The notes beneath the pieces were generated by a model, which saw nothing but the letters and a program-made list of their open reading frames with translations, was not told where the DNA came from and did not search any database. The translations under genes were made by a program, and so were the position numbers. Shown piece after piece: positions 1 to 8,588 of a stretch of 54,871 nucleotides of DNA (its first letter is position 1; each line of letters begins with the position of its first letter). This DNA comes from Bacillota bacterium. Lineage in GTDB: Bacteria; Bacillota; Dehalobacteriia; UBA4068; UBA4997. The stretch is taken from assembly GCA_021771915.1 (NCBI GenBank), contig JAETNY010000014.1, forward strand, positions 1 through 54,871, written 5' to 3'.

Positions 1-389
1 TGTTCAAGAGTGGCGCAGTCGCCCATAATCGAATTTGTCAAATCAGCAAGGTCTTTCTTGCCAAAAAAGGACAATGGGATTTTACGGAGCTGTTCTGCTA
101 AGGATATACGCCTTACGCCGCTTTCCAAATATGTCGCTAAATAGGTGGCGTTGTATTGAAACCAAGTCACAATAAATATAAGTGCAAGACAAACTAAAGT
201 ACCAGCCGCATAGAAAGCAATGCGGCTTCCATTTACGTTCCCATTCATGGTATCAATAACAAAGTAATAGAGCAGACCAACAGGAAGCATAAAGGATATA
301 TCCTGTGCAACACAGGCAATGCAGCCTTTTATCAAATCAACAGCTCCCTGTCTTGATAACGCAAAACGTCTTTGCAATTTCTTAATCAT
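1..389 (-). CDS. ABC half-exporter (TMD-NBD type), N-terminal 129 residues only
   Basis: The reading frame starts at an ATG at 387-389 and continues off the left edge, so only the first part of the membrane domain is visible. It reads as a type I exporter: two hydrophobic stretches near residues 30-50 and 60-80, then the intracellular loop LRKIPLSFFGKKDLADL, which is typical of exporter TMDs. The start overlaps the stop of the upstream gene in an ATGA arrangement, so the two are translationally coupled and very likely form a heterodimeric exporter. Paired half-exporters next to a TetR gene are usual for drug, peptide or siderophore transport in Bacillota; the substrate cannot be told from sequence. 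The ATPase domain is outside the window. Confidence 0.88.
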   Translation of the reverse strand, partial: MIKKLQRRFALSRQGAVDLIKGCIACVAQDISFMLPVGLLYYFVIDTMNGNVNGSRIAFYAAGTLVCLALIFIVTWFQYNATYLATYLESGVRRISLAEQLRKIPLSFFGKKDLADLTNSIMGDCATLE

Positions 390-2176
390 GCGTTTACCTC
401 CAATCCCTTATTTTCATTCAAAATCTTCCATTCTGCCGCTTCGGAATAATTCTTCCACATTTTTGTAAATATGCCGTTTCTCTCTATCAACCCACTATGC
501 GTGCCGCTTTCGGCAATTTCACCGTCTTGCAGTACATAAATGCAATCCGCGTCAGTGATTGACGACAGCCTGTGTGCAATCATAATGACGGTCTTTCCCT
601 TTGAAAGAGCAGATAAAGCCTGCTGTACGCGCACTTCATTGTCGGGGTCGGTAAACGCGGTCGCTTCATCAAGAATTAGGATAGGCGCATTTTTCAAAAT
701 TGCACGAGCAATCGCTATTCTTTGCTGTTCGCCGCCGGACAGGTACACGCCTTTTGTGCCGACAACTGTATCTATGCCATTTGGTAATTTTTTGATAATA
801 TCCAAGCACTGTGCAGCTTCCAGTGCATGGGCAATTTCTTCACGTGTAGCGTTAGGCTTTGCCATACGAATATTTTCCAATATGGACGCTTTGATAAGGC
901 GGCAGTTCTGAAATACAAAAGATACCTTATTCATCAATATTTCTTTCGGAATGTCGCGTATGTCGATATTTCCTATCAGTACCCGGCCTTTTTGTGGGTC
1001 AAAAAATCTTGTGACGATATTTGCAAGCGTTGTCTTACCGCCGCCGGACGCGCCTACCAATGCGACTGTCTGCCCTGGCTTTATGGAAAGAGATACATCA
1101 TTGAGCGCGTTTTTCTCTCCGTCATAGCTGTAACTAACGTGTTCCAATGTAATTCCATTATTTTTAGGAATATTATCCACGCTGCTTTCAGATAATGGTT
1201 TTTCGTTCAGTACTTCATCAATCCTGTTGATTGCGTCGCTTACAATCATTGCGTCCTCGCTCATAAACATAATTTTTGTGAGCGTCGTACCAATGACGGG
1301 CGTAATCACAATATAGAAGATAAGGTTTAACAGAAGTTCATTTGTTACGCCGCCCCTTGTAAAGATGATACCTCCGGCAATCAGAAACGCGAATACACCG
1401 TTAATTGCCGTTGTATAGAACATCATAGGCAGACGCAGCCCCTTTGTGTACGCGATTACCCACGTTTCGTAATTGTCTATCGCATCTTTGAAGCGTTTGA
1501 AAGAAAAGATTGTCTGCCCGAAAGTCTTTACTACGGGTACGCCTCGCACATATTCAACAGCTTCGTTTGACATATCAGCAAGCGCATTTTGATATTGTTC
1601 CATTCGTTTCTCCATATCTTTCCCAGTCATTTTCATCATAATCAGAAAACCAAGCACAACGGGAATAAGGCTTAAAAGCCCTAAGCGCCACTCAAAAGCA
1701 AGCAGCAGGAAAAGTAGCCCTATGGGGGTGGCAATCGCGCTCGCTTTGTCGGGCAGCCTGTGTGCAAGATATGTTTCCGTCGCGGCGCTGGAGCTGTTTA
1801 CAATCCGCCGCAGCTTTCCGCTTCCATACTTTTCTGTTATCCCAAGCGGCAGAGATGTAATATGACGCATAAGCCCTTTTCGGATATTGGCGGCAACCCG
1901 GAACGCGCTTAAATGCGAACACATCAAAGCGGCTATATAGACAATAATAGAGATAACCGCAAACAATACGGCAGACCAACCGTAGCCTGTAACATTCCTC
2001 GCCTGTGAAAAGTCCGGGGAAACTTCCAGTATGTCGTGAATGATACGCCATATATACCAAAAAGGCACAAGAGCCAGCAGCGCACTCATTACGGACAGTA
2101 CCCAAGAAAGATAGGTCAATATCCTATGCCCTCCGGCATAGCCCATCAGTCTTGAAAGATTAGACTGTTTTTTCAT
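386..2176 (-). CDS. ABC exporter, fused transmembrane and ATP-binding domains
   Basis: A 596-residue type I ABC half-transporter. The N-terminal half carries about six membrane helices (around residues 17-330); the C-terminal half is a complete ATPase with Walker A GASGGGKTT near residue 375, signature LSGGEQQRIAIARAI, Walker B ILILDEATAFTD and the H-loop IAHRLSSI. ATP binding and hydrolysis should be competent. A strong AAGGAGG site lies just upstream of the ATG. It is followed by the second half-exporter with a 4-bp overlap. The promoter region (2177-2331) carries GTTAGT half sites that fit control by the neighbouring TetR protein. The exported compound is unknown; by family it could be a drug, peptide or siderophore. 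Confidence 0.93.
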   Translation of the reverse strand: MKKQSNLSRLMGYAGGHRILTYLSWVLSVMSALLALVPFWYIWRIIHDILEVSPDFSQARNVTGYGWSAVLFAVISIIVYIAALMCSHLSAFRVAANIRKGLMRHITSLPLGITEKYGSGKLRRIVNSSSAATETYLAHRLPDKASAIATPIGLLFLLLAFEWRLGLLSLIPVVLGFLIMMKMTGKDMEKRMEQYQNALADMSNEAVEYVRGVPVVKTFGQTIFSFKRFKDAIDNYETWVIAYTKGLRLPMMFYTTAINGVFAFLIAGGIIFTRGGVTNELLLNLIFYIVITPVIGTTLTKIMFMSEDAMIVSDAINRIDEVLNEKPLSESSVDNIPKNNGITLEHVSYSYDGEKNALNDVSLSIKPGQTVALVGASGGGKTTLANIVTRFFDPQKGRVLIGNIDIRDIPKEILMNKVSFVFQNCRLIKASILENIRMAKPNATREEIAHALEAAQCLDIIKKLPNGIDTVVGTKGVYLSGGEQQRIAIARAILKNAPILILDEATAFTDPDNEVRVQQALSALSKGKTVIMIAHRLSSITDADCIYVLQDGEIAESGTHSGLIERNGIFTKMWKNYSEAAEWKILNENKGLEVNA

Positions 2177-2247
2177 TGAAAAAAACCTCCTTGAAAATTT
2201 TTTATGATATAAGGACTATATATCTGCCCTCGAATGTTCTTATTTCG

Positions 2248-2283
2248 GTTAGTTGCACATTTCAAAAGTTAGTATCGACTAAC
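2248..2283. promoter_or_regulatory. Candidate TetR-family operator ahead of the ABC exporter pair
   Basis: A perfect inverted repeat GTTAGT-ATCG-ACTAAC lies at 2268-2283, and a third GTTAGT half site at 2248-2253, both between the TetR gene and the exporter pair. A short palindrome with a small spacer next to a TetR gene is the usual operator pattern. Binding is inferred; the half sites differ from those at the TetR gene's own promoter. Confidence 0.45.
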
Positions 2284-2290
2284 CAATGCG

Positions 2291-2315
2291 TAAAAATTAT
2301 AGGGCAGATTGCCCT
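2291..2315 (-). terminator. Intrinsic terminator of the TetR gene
   Basis: Read on the minus strand, AGGGCA-ATC-TGCCCT forms a compact 6-bp hairpin (arms at 2301-2306 and 2310-2315) followed by TATAATTTTT. It sits 17 bases past the TetR stop codon. Confidence 0.6.
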
Positions 2316-2331
2316 AACAAATTTATTCATT

Positions 2332-2949
2332 TTATTGCCCCATAATTTTCATCCACCCGGCGGTATAGAAAGCTCTCATTTCTTTTAAATAGTGCTTTGC
2401 TTCTTCAAGTGGCATTTCATGTATAATCAACTCAAAAAAAGTATTGAACATTCCCGTAATCAAAATATGCTCCAACCGTTCATCAATAGGCGGTGCTGGT
2501 CTGCCCAACTTTTCGAGTACCGCTAAATAATCGTGTGTGCCTTTTGTTTCTATTTCCACCATTTCATCAATCAGCTTTGAAAAGCGCGTTCCCTCTGAAC
2601 AACAGAGTATGAGCTTAAATTCTTTCAAATGCTCATATGCATACAAAAGCATTTCATACATACATTCGCCGGAAGTAGAGGTAAGATTATCGGGCTGTTC
2701 CTCTGGTGGGATTTCTGCAAAATCTTTCTGGGCCTTGCCAAAGCGGCTTAAAATAAAATCGTAATGTTCGCCAACCAGTGCTTCAAATAAATCTTCCTTG
2801 CTGTCATAGTAGCCATAGAACGCGCCTGTTGTCACGCCTGCCATTTTAACAATGTTCCGCAATGAAGCAGACTTGAACCCTTTTTCAAGAAATTCTTGCA
2901 TAGCAGCCGATAGAATCAGGTTTAGCGTGGTCTGCTCTGCCTCGCTCAT
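2332..2949 (-). CDS. TetR/AcrR family transcriptional regulator
   Basis: A 205-residue repressor of normal TetR length. The N-terminal helix-turn-helix spans about residues 8-55 and contains the family pattern KSASLRNIVKMAGVTTGAFY followed by YDSKEDLFEAL. The C-terminal ligand-binding domain is divergent, as expected. It is transcribed in the same direction as the exporter pair downstream but separated from it by a terminator and an operator-like palindrome, so it probably represses the exporter and itself. Inducer unknown. Confidence 0.9.
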   Translation of the reverse strand: MSEAEQTTLNLILSAAMQEFLEKGFKSASLRNIVKMAGVTTGAFYGYYDSKEDLFEALVGEHYDFILSRFGKAQKDFAEIPPEEQPDNLTSTSGECMYEMLLYAYEHLKEFKLILCCSEGTRFSKLIDEMVEIETKGTHDYLAVLEKLGRPAPPIDERLEHILITGMFNTFFELIIHEMPLEEAKHYLKEMRAFYTAGWMKIMGQ

Positions 2950-2963
2950 TATCTCACCCCATT

Positions 2964-2996
2964 TATAACGCTGTTATATATCACTGTTATATGATA
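2964..2996. promoter_or_regulatory. Palindromic operator/promoter region of the TetR gene
   Basis: TATAAC-GCT-GTTATA (2964-2978) is a perfect 6-bp inverted repeat, followed by another GTTATA (2986-2991) nested in TATCA...TGATA. The cluster lies 15-47 bases upstream of the TetR start codon, where the -10 region is expected. It fits autoregulation, but which repeat is bound is not known. Confidence 0.4.
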
Positions 2997-3239
2997 CTGC
3001 AATTTAGGGGATTTGTCAATAGCCTAAAAAGAGATTTTTCGGATTTATTTCTTGGAGCTGACAATTCCCTGTTACCGATTGTGTTGGAAGTAAGCGGACA
3101 GAAAGGCACGGCTTGAATATTATATGAGTTTACAGACCAAAGGGCAGCGCGAGAGGGTTTTGGACACTTCCCAACAAGCCGTTTTGCGGAGCAAAATACA
3201 CAAAACACATACAGAACGTAATTTGTGAAAAAAGGCCAC

Positions 3240-3268
3240 TTGACAATTTCCGGCCAAAATGCTATACT
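3240..3268 (+). promoter_or_regulatory. Sigma-70 type promoter of the MATE-kinase gene
   Basis: TTGACA at 3240-3245, a 17-base spacer and TATACT at 3263-3268. It precedes a leader of about 150 bases before the AGGAGG site and ATG of the MATE gene. Confidence 0.75.
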
Positions 3269-3371
3269 ATATTACAAATTTTATAGGCAATCAACGACAC
3301 ATGCAGCGCATTTGCGCGTAAGTCTGATTACGGTACAGATGTGCAGCGTGTGTTGATAATTGATGTTTTTT

Positions 3372-3403
3372 CAGCACATGCGTCAGTATGTGCTGTTTTT
3401 TTT
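3372..3403 (+). terminator. Leader terminator (attenuator) upstream of the MATE-kinase gene
   Basis: CAGCACAT (3372-3379) pairs with ATGTGCTG (3388-3395) across an 8-base loop and is followed directly by eight T residues. It lies between the promoter and the ribosome site, so it would stop transcription before the gene unless antiterminated. An upstream ATGTGC (3339-3344) could pair with the left arm and disrupt it. Confidence 0.7.
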
Positions 3404-3425
3404 GCCCTAAATCAAGGAGGTCACT

Positions 3426-5011
3426 ATGGAAAACTCAAATTATCTTGGCAGCGAAAAGGTAGGGACACTACTGCGAAAGTTTGCTATCCCCTGTATATGC
3501 TCACTGATTATTTCTTGTCTCTACAACATCGTTGACCAGATTTTCGTCGGCAACGGTGTTGGCTATTTGGGTAACGCTGCCACTGGCGTTATTTTCCCGA
3601 TTACGGTTGTGGGCTGGGGATTGAGTCTGTTTTTTGGTGATGGCGCCGCCGCATTAAGCGTTTCTTTGGGGCGAAGAGAAACTAAAGACATTCACAGGAG
3701 CATAGGGAGCGCGCTTCTTGGCTCTTTTCTCTCCGGCGTGGTCGTTATCGTTATTGCCTATTTATGGGGCGATAGTTTGCTTTGGCTTATTGAAGCAACA
3801 GAGGCAAATATCCAAATGGCGCATGATTACGGTGTAATTATCTTTGCCATGATGCCCCTTGCTATGACGCAGAATACTTTAGCGTCCATCATTCGCGCAG
3901 ACGGCAGCCCCAAATACGCGATGACGGCATTGCTGCTGGCGCACAGCCCATTGTGGGCTATAATTACGGCGCAAAAAACTATGACCGGGTGCGAGAACTG
4001 CTGAAACTGATGATTAAGTGGACAGTTATCGTTGGCCTAATCTGCACGGTTCTCTTTGAAGCAATCCCCGGTGTATTTATTCGTATGTTCGGCTCGGCAA
4101 ACGACCCGATTTACTTTGATTTCGCCGTACTGTGCTTGCGGATTTACCTTGGCCTTATCCTCGTTACCTGCGTACAGAAAGTTTGCGCCATCTTCTTACA
4201 GTCTACCGGCAAAGCAAAGGCTGCTGCTCCATTGTCGATTTTGCGAGACGCGCTGTTGATTGTTTTCTCCCTGCTGATTCCTGTTTTCTTAGGCGTTACC
4301 GGTATTTTCTGGGCTGCGCCGATTGCAGACGTCTTAGCCATTTTAATTACCGCTGCGGTTATGATTCGGGTGTGGAAAGAATTGAGCTGTGACAATAATG
4401 CCCAAGAGCCTACGGCAGCAATTCAGCCCTCGCGTCAGGGCGCGATTATTACGATTGCAAGAGAACATGGTTCCGTGGGAAAGCGAATTGGACAGTTGGT
4501 AGCGCAGCGTCTTAATATCCCTTGTTACTATAAAGAACTTGTAGCCGTTGCAGCCCAGGAAAGCGGTCTGGCTCAGGAGTTTATCTCCGGTATCAATTCA
4601 GACGAAAACGCTGTTATGCGAGAGTTATATCTCTCTACCGACCCTGTTAAACGAGCTATCGCCGCACAGGACAAGGCTATCCGCAAAATTGCGGACGCTG
4701 GTTCTTGCGTTCTCATAGGCCGCTCGGCAGATTATATCTTGCGGAATTACAAAGATGTGGTGCGTATTTTTATCCACGCCCCCAAGAGCTATCGAGAGAA
4801 AAAGATAATGGAAATGTACGGGGACAGCCCGGAAGCCGCAAAAAAGAGCATTGCCCGTTCCGACGCAGCCAGAGCGGCTTATTACAAGAATGTTTCCGGC
4901 CATGAATGGGGCGACCCCCACGGATATGAATTGTGTATTGACGCTTCTATGGGAGAGGAGGCCGCCGCGAACTTGATTTGCGACTATGTTAACCGAATGA
5001 ACAAGCTATAA
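3426..5011 (+). pseudogene. MATE efflux transporter fused to a cytidylate-kinase-like domain, broken by an internal deletion
   Basis: Frame 1 (3426-4004) begins with a good AGGAGG site and reads a normal MATE N-terminus up to RADGSPKYAMTALLLA, then goes out of frame. Frame 2 (from about 3944 to 5011) resumes with AQPIVGYNYGAKNYDRV, a motif that in intact MATE proteins lies after the seventh helix. The family sequence between the two points, roughly 100-120 residues, is missing, and the join shifts the frame. Downstream in frame 2 the last MATE helices are followed by a cytosolic domain starting near IITIAREHGSVGKRIG, which resembles the cytidylate-kinase-like family with a degenerate P-loop. 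The transporter should be dead; the kinase-like part could only be made by internal initiation (a GTG at 3953 has no ribosome site). Confidence 0.75.
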
Positions 5012-5051
5012 AATCAGATTTCTAATCTGCCAGTGATAGCTTGGCAAGTAT

Positions 5052-5075
5052 GGCGGCTGACAGGAGGCAGCCGTC
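5052..5075 (+). promoter_or_regulatory. Hairpin with the ribosome-binding site in its loop
   Basis: GGCGGCTG (5052-5059) pairs with CAGCCGTC (5068-5075), 8 bp with one G-U pair, leaving ACAGGAGG as the loop. The ATG at 5076 follows the hairpin directly. Presenting AGGAGG in a stem-flanked loop is unusual and could modulate translation. Confidence 0.4.
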
Positions 5076-5420
5076 ATGAAATACAAACAGATTCGATGTT
5101 TCCTGACTGGAAACGCGCTGCCACCAAAAAGCGAACTCACCGTCAAGGGCTGTTTCGGTCTTGAAAATGACGGTCTGCCAACTCTACGCGAATCAGAACA
5201 ATCACAGGAGAAATGTGCGACACAACACCATGAAAAGCCAGGAACGGCTAGCGATGTATCAAAAATACCTAAGTCGTCAGTATTTAAGAAAACTGGAAGT
5301 TGTATGTTTGCAGGTCTATATCCCGTTTCAAGTCTTCGATTATTGAACCGAAAGACCGTATGCCTTTTTGTTATGGCTCAAAAACCACCTCTTTTCCGTC
5401 CGATTTTAGAATCAGAGTAA
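5076..5420 (+). CDS. Possible small hypothetical protein of 114 residues
   Basis: An ATG frame behind an AGGAGG site (see the hairpin just upstream). The product starts MKYKQIRCFLTGNALPP and is not recognised. Its 3' end overlaps the convergent permease gene by about 50 bases, and there is a competing frame at 5161-5346. It could be a decayed remnant of the same acquired segment as the broken MATE gene. The only positive evidence is the ribosome site, so the call is weak. Confidence 0.25.
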   Translation: MKYKQIRCFLTGNALPPKSELTVKGCFGLENDGLPTLRESEQSQEKCATQHHEKPGTASDVSKIPKSSVFKKTGSCMFAGLYPVSSLRLLNRKTVCLFVMAQKPPLFRPILESE

Positions 5421-7371
5421 CTTTTTCACCGTCATAACCAACAGACAGGGCCGGGTCATTTGAAATCTTCATACTGCCAACGCCATCGCTGCCGCACAGA
5501 TAAACGCAATCGGAATCCATACGGTTGATAAAATACAGCCCTTGCTCAGTCAGGCAGAAGTCATAAGCAACAATATTCTGCAACGGTCTTGTTTTGTGAG
5601 TCTTGGTATCATATGCTGTCAGCAGAGAATTTTCGTTGATGAAATATATCGTCTGTCCGTCAAACGCTATATTCCCCCTGGTGGGAATATCCAGCATTTG
5701 CGTTCGCTGAATTGTCCTGCTTACTTCCGTAATCCCATCATTCGTAATGAAAAAGAAACTGTCATCGTTCAGGAAAAAGCCGTAGCAGTATTGCAGAAAC
5801 ATCCAGGTATCTCCCACAGTATAATCAATTCCCAGCAAGGATTGCCCGATGTCCGTTATTTTCTCAAAAATAACCTGCTCTTCAAATGTTTCCATGTTGA
5901 GTTGGACAATGGACACTTGAGTAGACGTGCTGTTGTAGCTGCCGACCCGGTCAACATGCCGTTCTGTGCGTGAAGCCATATAATAAATGTATGCGGCGTC
6001 CATATAAACGGCCTTGACGGATTCTTCATCCGAAAAAATCCCGAACAATGGTGAAAGTGGTAGATTCGTCAAAACGCCGGTTGTCAGGTTTGCCAGAGAG
6101 TACGTCTGCGTCTGGTCATTGAAAATCACGCTGTAATTTTCCGACACACTCTGCGAAGATGAATTGAAGATTCCGTTTGCAGATTTTGCGACAGAGCAGC
6201 CGGACAGCGAAAACAAAAGCAACAGGCTTAACGCAACAACTCTGTGCCGTTTGATAAGTTTTCTTGCTGATTGCCAGCAGTTGGTGTTTTGCCGCAGCAC
6301 CCACCATATCATGAGGGCGCAACAGGTAGCGGATAAGCCGAGCAAAGTCAGCAGCTCCTGGAGGGAACGCTCCGAAAATGTAATAATGGTATCTCCAGTC
6401 AGCAAATCCTCCGCCGAAGAAGTTCCTGACAGAAAGTCGGTAGCCAGCAGAAACGGCAAGGGCAACGGCAAATTGTAACAAATTTGCTTGGACAGGCCGA
6501 TGTAGGGAATCAAGGTGGCTGCCACCCCGATTACTACCGTCAAAGCGTATTTTTTCACCAAAACAGAGATAAAGAGTAGCAGCGCAGCGAGATACACCGA
6601 GCCAAAACAGCGCAGGAGGGTCAGAATCAGATACGCGGCCAGCAAAGAGACATTTTTTGTACTGCCTCCGAAACTGGCGATACTCTGAACAGGGTACTCC
6701 CCGTGAGGCAGACCGTATTTCAGCCCGAAGAATACAAAACGAATCAGAGCCAGCCCTCCGCAGAGAACGAACACGACGCAGAGGACAATTACGGTTTTGC
6801 TTCTGGCACTCTTGCGGCTCTGCGGAGCCGTCCGCAAAAGCCCATCCATCTGGCAGCTATACTCCGAGCAAAAAACCGTCGTCGCCAAAATCAAAATGAC
6901 AAGGAACAGTGGAAAGTCCAGCGTTTGGGCAGAAAACAGCCCCACCCAGCCGTTTGTGTTCAGAAAGTAACGATTGTTAGTGTCTTCGCAGACGTATAAA
7001 TATTGCTGGTATGCAGCTTCAAAGCCTTGCTCATGCGCCAATACAGCGCTCGCCTCCGCAATCTGCCGCTCATACTGTTCCGCTGTAATCTGGCCGCTGT
7101 AATAACTTTCCTGGGATTGAGCGCGAGTACTGCGAGCCTCCGTGATGGCCTGGGCCTCCTGTTCCAGCCAAGCGGCTTTTTCCTCTGTGTACTCCCCCTC
7201 CAGTCGTTCCAGATACCACTCGTATTCCTCACGATATTCTTCCAGCGCATTGTTCTGCGGCCTGTCGGTTACGACCAGCCAAACTGTACTGACCAGGAGC
7301 GTAGCCAGAATGTATAGCAGTCCACGCTGGAAAATCATCAGTTTTTTCCATTCATAAAAGAAAACTCTCAT
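5371..7371 (-). CDS. ABC-2 type permease fused to a lipoprotein-like C-terminal domain
   Basis: A 666-residue protein. I start it at the ATG at 7369-7371, which overlaps the preceding permease stop in ATGA; an upstream extension of the frame only reads the permease gene out of frame. Residues 16-36 form a first helix, 37-150 an extracytoplasmic, strongly helical, Glu-rich domain, and helices follow near 153-170, 192-212, 243-270, 276-295 and 340-358. Then residues 372-392 look like a lipoprotein signal peptide, KLIKRH plus a hydrophobic core ending in LSLSGC (Cys392), followed by about 270 residues with repeated YxxN/strand patterns (for example RGNIAFDGQTIYFIN) like a beta-propeller. No internal start codon fits a separate lipoprotein. 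It would pair with the upstream permease and ATPase. Confidence 0.82.
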   Translation of the reverse strand: MRVFFYEWKKLMIFQRGLLYILATLLVSTVWLVVTDRPQNNALEEYREEYEWYLERLEGEYTEEKAAWLEQEAQAITEARSTRAQSQESYYSGQITAEQYERQIAEASAVLAHEQGFEAAYQQYLYVCEDTNNRYFLNTNGWVGLFSAQTLDFPLFLVILILATTVFCSEYSCQMDGLLRTAPQSRKSARSKTVIVLCVVFVLCGGLALIRFVFFGLKYGLPHGEYPVQSIASFGGSTKNVSLLAAYLILTLLRCFGSVYLAALLLFISVLVKKYALTVVIGVAATLIPYIGLSKQICYNLPLPLPFLLATDFLSGTSSAEDLLTGDTIITFSERSLQELLTLLGLSATCCALMIWWVLRQNTNCWQSARKLIKRHRVVALSLLLLFSLSGCSVAKSANGIFNSSSQSVSENYSVIFNDQTQTYSLANLTTGVLTNLPLSPLFGIFSDEESVKAVYMDAAYIYYMASRTERHVDRVGSYNSTSTQVSIVQLNMETFEEQVIFEKITDIGQSLLGIDYTVGDTWMFLQYCYGFFLNDDSFFFITNDGITEVSRTIQRTQMLDIPTRGNIAFDGQTIYFINENSLLTAYDTKTHKTRPLQNIVAYDFCLTEQGLYFINRMDSDCVYLCGSDGVGSMKISNDPALSVGYDGEKVTLILKSDGKEVVFEP

Positions 7372-8588
7372 TTTGCCCTCCGAACACAGCGGTGACAGTT
7401 TTCCGCTGACAGAAAATAAATCATAACAGCAACTGCAAGGCCAACAATCAGAGCAAACCATATTGCGGCCTGCCAAGTCAGGACGGGGAATCCGCCCAGG
7501 TTTATAAACTCCGTTTTGCCCAGGAGAACACGGTTTGCCAACAAAGAATAAGGGTTTAACGCCTTGAGCCAGAAAAAACTGGAATAGGCACTGGCGGCTC
7601 CGTTGACAATCAGCGCCATACAGAGGGCAAAGTTGATGATAAACGGAACCAGGGCATTTTTCCAGAACATTGAAACCAACAGCCAGAGCATACCAATCAC
7701 CCAGGCACCGGCGCATTTGAGCGCCGCAGACAAAAGGGCATATTGGAAAATGCTGATATTGACGGATGACTCCGCAAAGTTAGGAATTGCAAATATCGGC
7801 AGCGCCAGTCCTTCCAGAGTTTGAAATGAAACCGCAAAGCCAATCAGGTCAAGCAAAGAAAACCACAGCGACGTCAGGAGCAGAAACAGAGTGGCGGCAA
7901 GGATTTTGGCTAAGGCTGTTTTTCTGCCGCCGTTGGGATTTACCAGCAACAGCATATCCATCTGCGTTTCTCTCTCGTTCACAAAGGTACTGATGACTCC
8001 GTAAAGACTGATTAGTAAAGTCAGGACGATGGAAAAATCATAGTTCAGATAGTAATTGCACATTTCCCGATAGGCAAAGGCTGTGATGGCGCGTCCAGCG
8101 TAAAGATTATAGATTATACTGTTCTCCCTCTGCTGGTAGACCGCTCCCCGTTCCCCATAAAGCGCGGCGTTTTGCCGCGCTTTATTTGCCACTTGCTCTG
8201 ACCGGCCGCTGTACTCATAGAAATACTGCATAGGCTGCACAAAATACCTGTCCAGCAGGTTCCTGTCGCTATACAGGTTACCGGTCATCGTGTTGGGGTC
8301 ATCGACGGCTGTGCTTGCGGTCATATCCGATGTGGCCTCCACAAGAGGCTGATAAACCGCAAGCAGGTGTTCGATTTTCTTCAGGGTAATCTCTCCCCGG
8401 TATTCCTCATAAAGCTGCCAATGGTGCGTGTGCCAACTCCGCTCTCCGTTCCCGTCTGTCAGATAGGAGTAGGATTGGTATTCGCCATAGATTTTGAACA
8501 GGTTGGCGAGGCTGAACACCACAAATAGCGCCAGAATGGAGTGTTTACAGAACTGCTTGATAAATTCATACCGTATCAGACGTATCAT
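7368..8588 (-). CDS. ABC-2 type transporter permease
   Basis: A 406-residue membrane protein starting MIRLIRYEFIKQF at 8588; this start overlaps the ATPase gene by 23 bases. One N-terminal helix (residues 14-32) precedes an extracytoplasmic domain of about 150 residues rich in Tyr, Glu and Gln, then roughly five more helices. The layout (TM1, large outer helical domain, TM2-6) matches the sister permease just downstream, so the two probably make the heterodimeric channel. The NERETQMDML segment after the second helix is the usual coupling region. Substrate unknown. Confidence 0.85.
   Translation of the reverse strand: MIRLIRYEFIKQFCKHSILALFVVFSLANLFKIYGEYQSYSYLTDGNGERSWHTHHWQLYEEYRGEITLKKIEHLLAVYQPLVEATSDMTASTAVDDPNTMTGNLYSDRNLLDRYFVQPMQYFYEYSGRSEQVANKARQNAALYGERGAVYQQRENSIIYNLYAGRAITAFAYREMCNYYLNYDFSIVLTLLISLYGVISTFVNERETQMDMLLLVNPNGGRKTALAKILAATLFLLLTSLWFSLLDLIGFAVSFQTLEGLALPIFAIPNFAESSVNISIFQYALLSAALKCAGAWVIGMLWLLVSMFWKNALVPFIINFALCMALIVNGAASAYSSFFWLKALNPYSLLANRVLLGKTEFINLGGFPVLTWQAAIWFALIVGLAVAVMIYFLSAENCHRCVRRAK

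Noticed and set aside
2987-3208. A 73-residue minus-strand frame rich in Cys and Pro between TetR and the MATE gene
   Set aside because: No ribosome site, no recognised domain, and it overlaps the TetR promoter region; similar stray frames are common in intergenic DNA.
3339-3356. Leader peptide Met-Cys-Ser-Val-Cys in the MATE attenuator
   Set aside because: The frame exists and is well placed, but no ribosome site is visible, so it is not listed as a gene.
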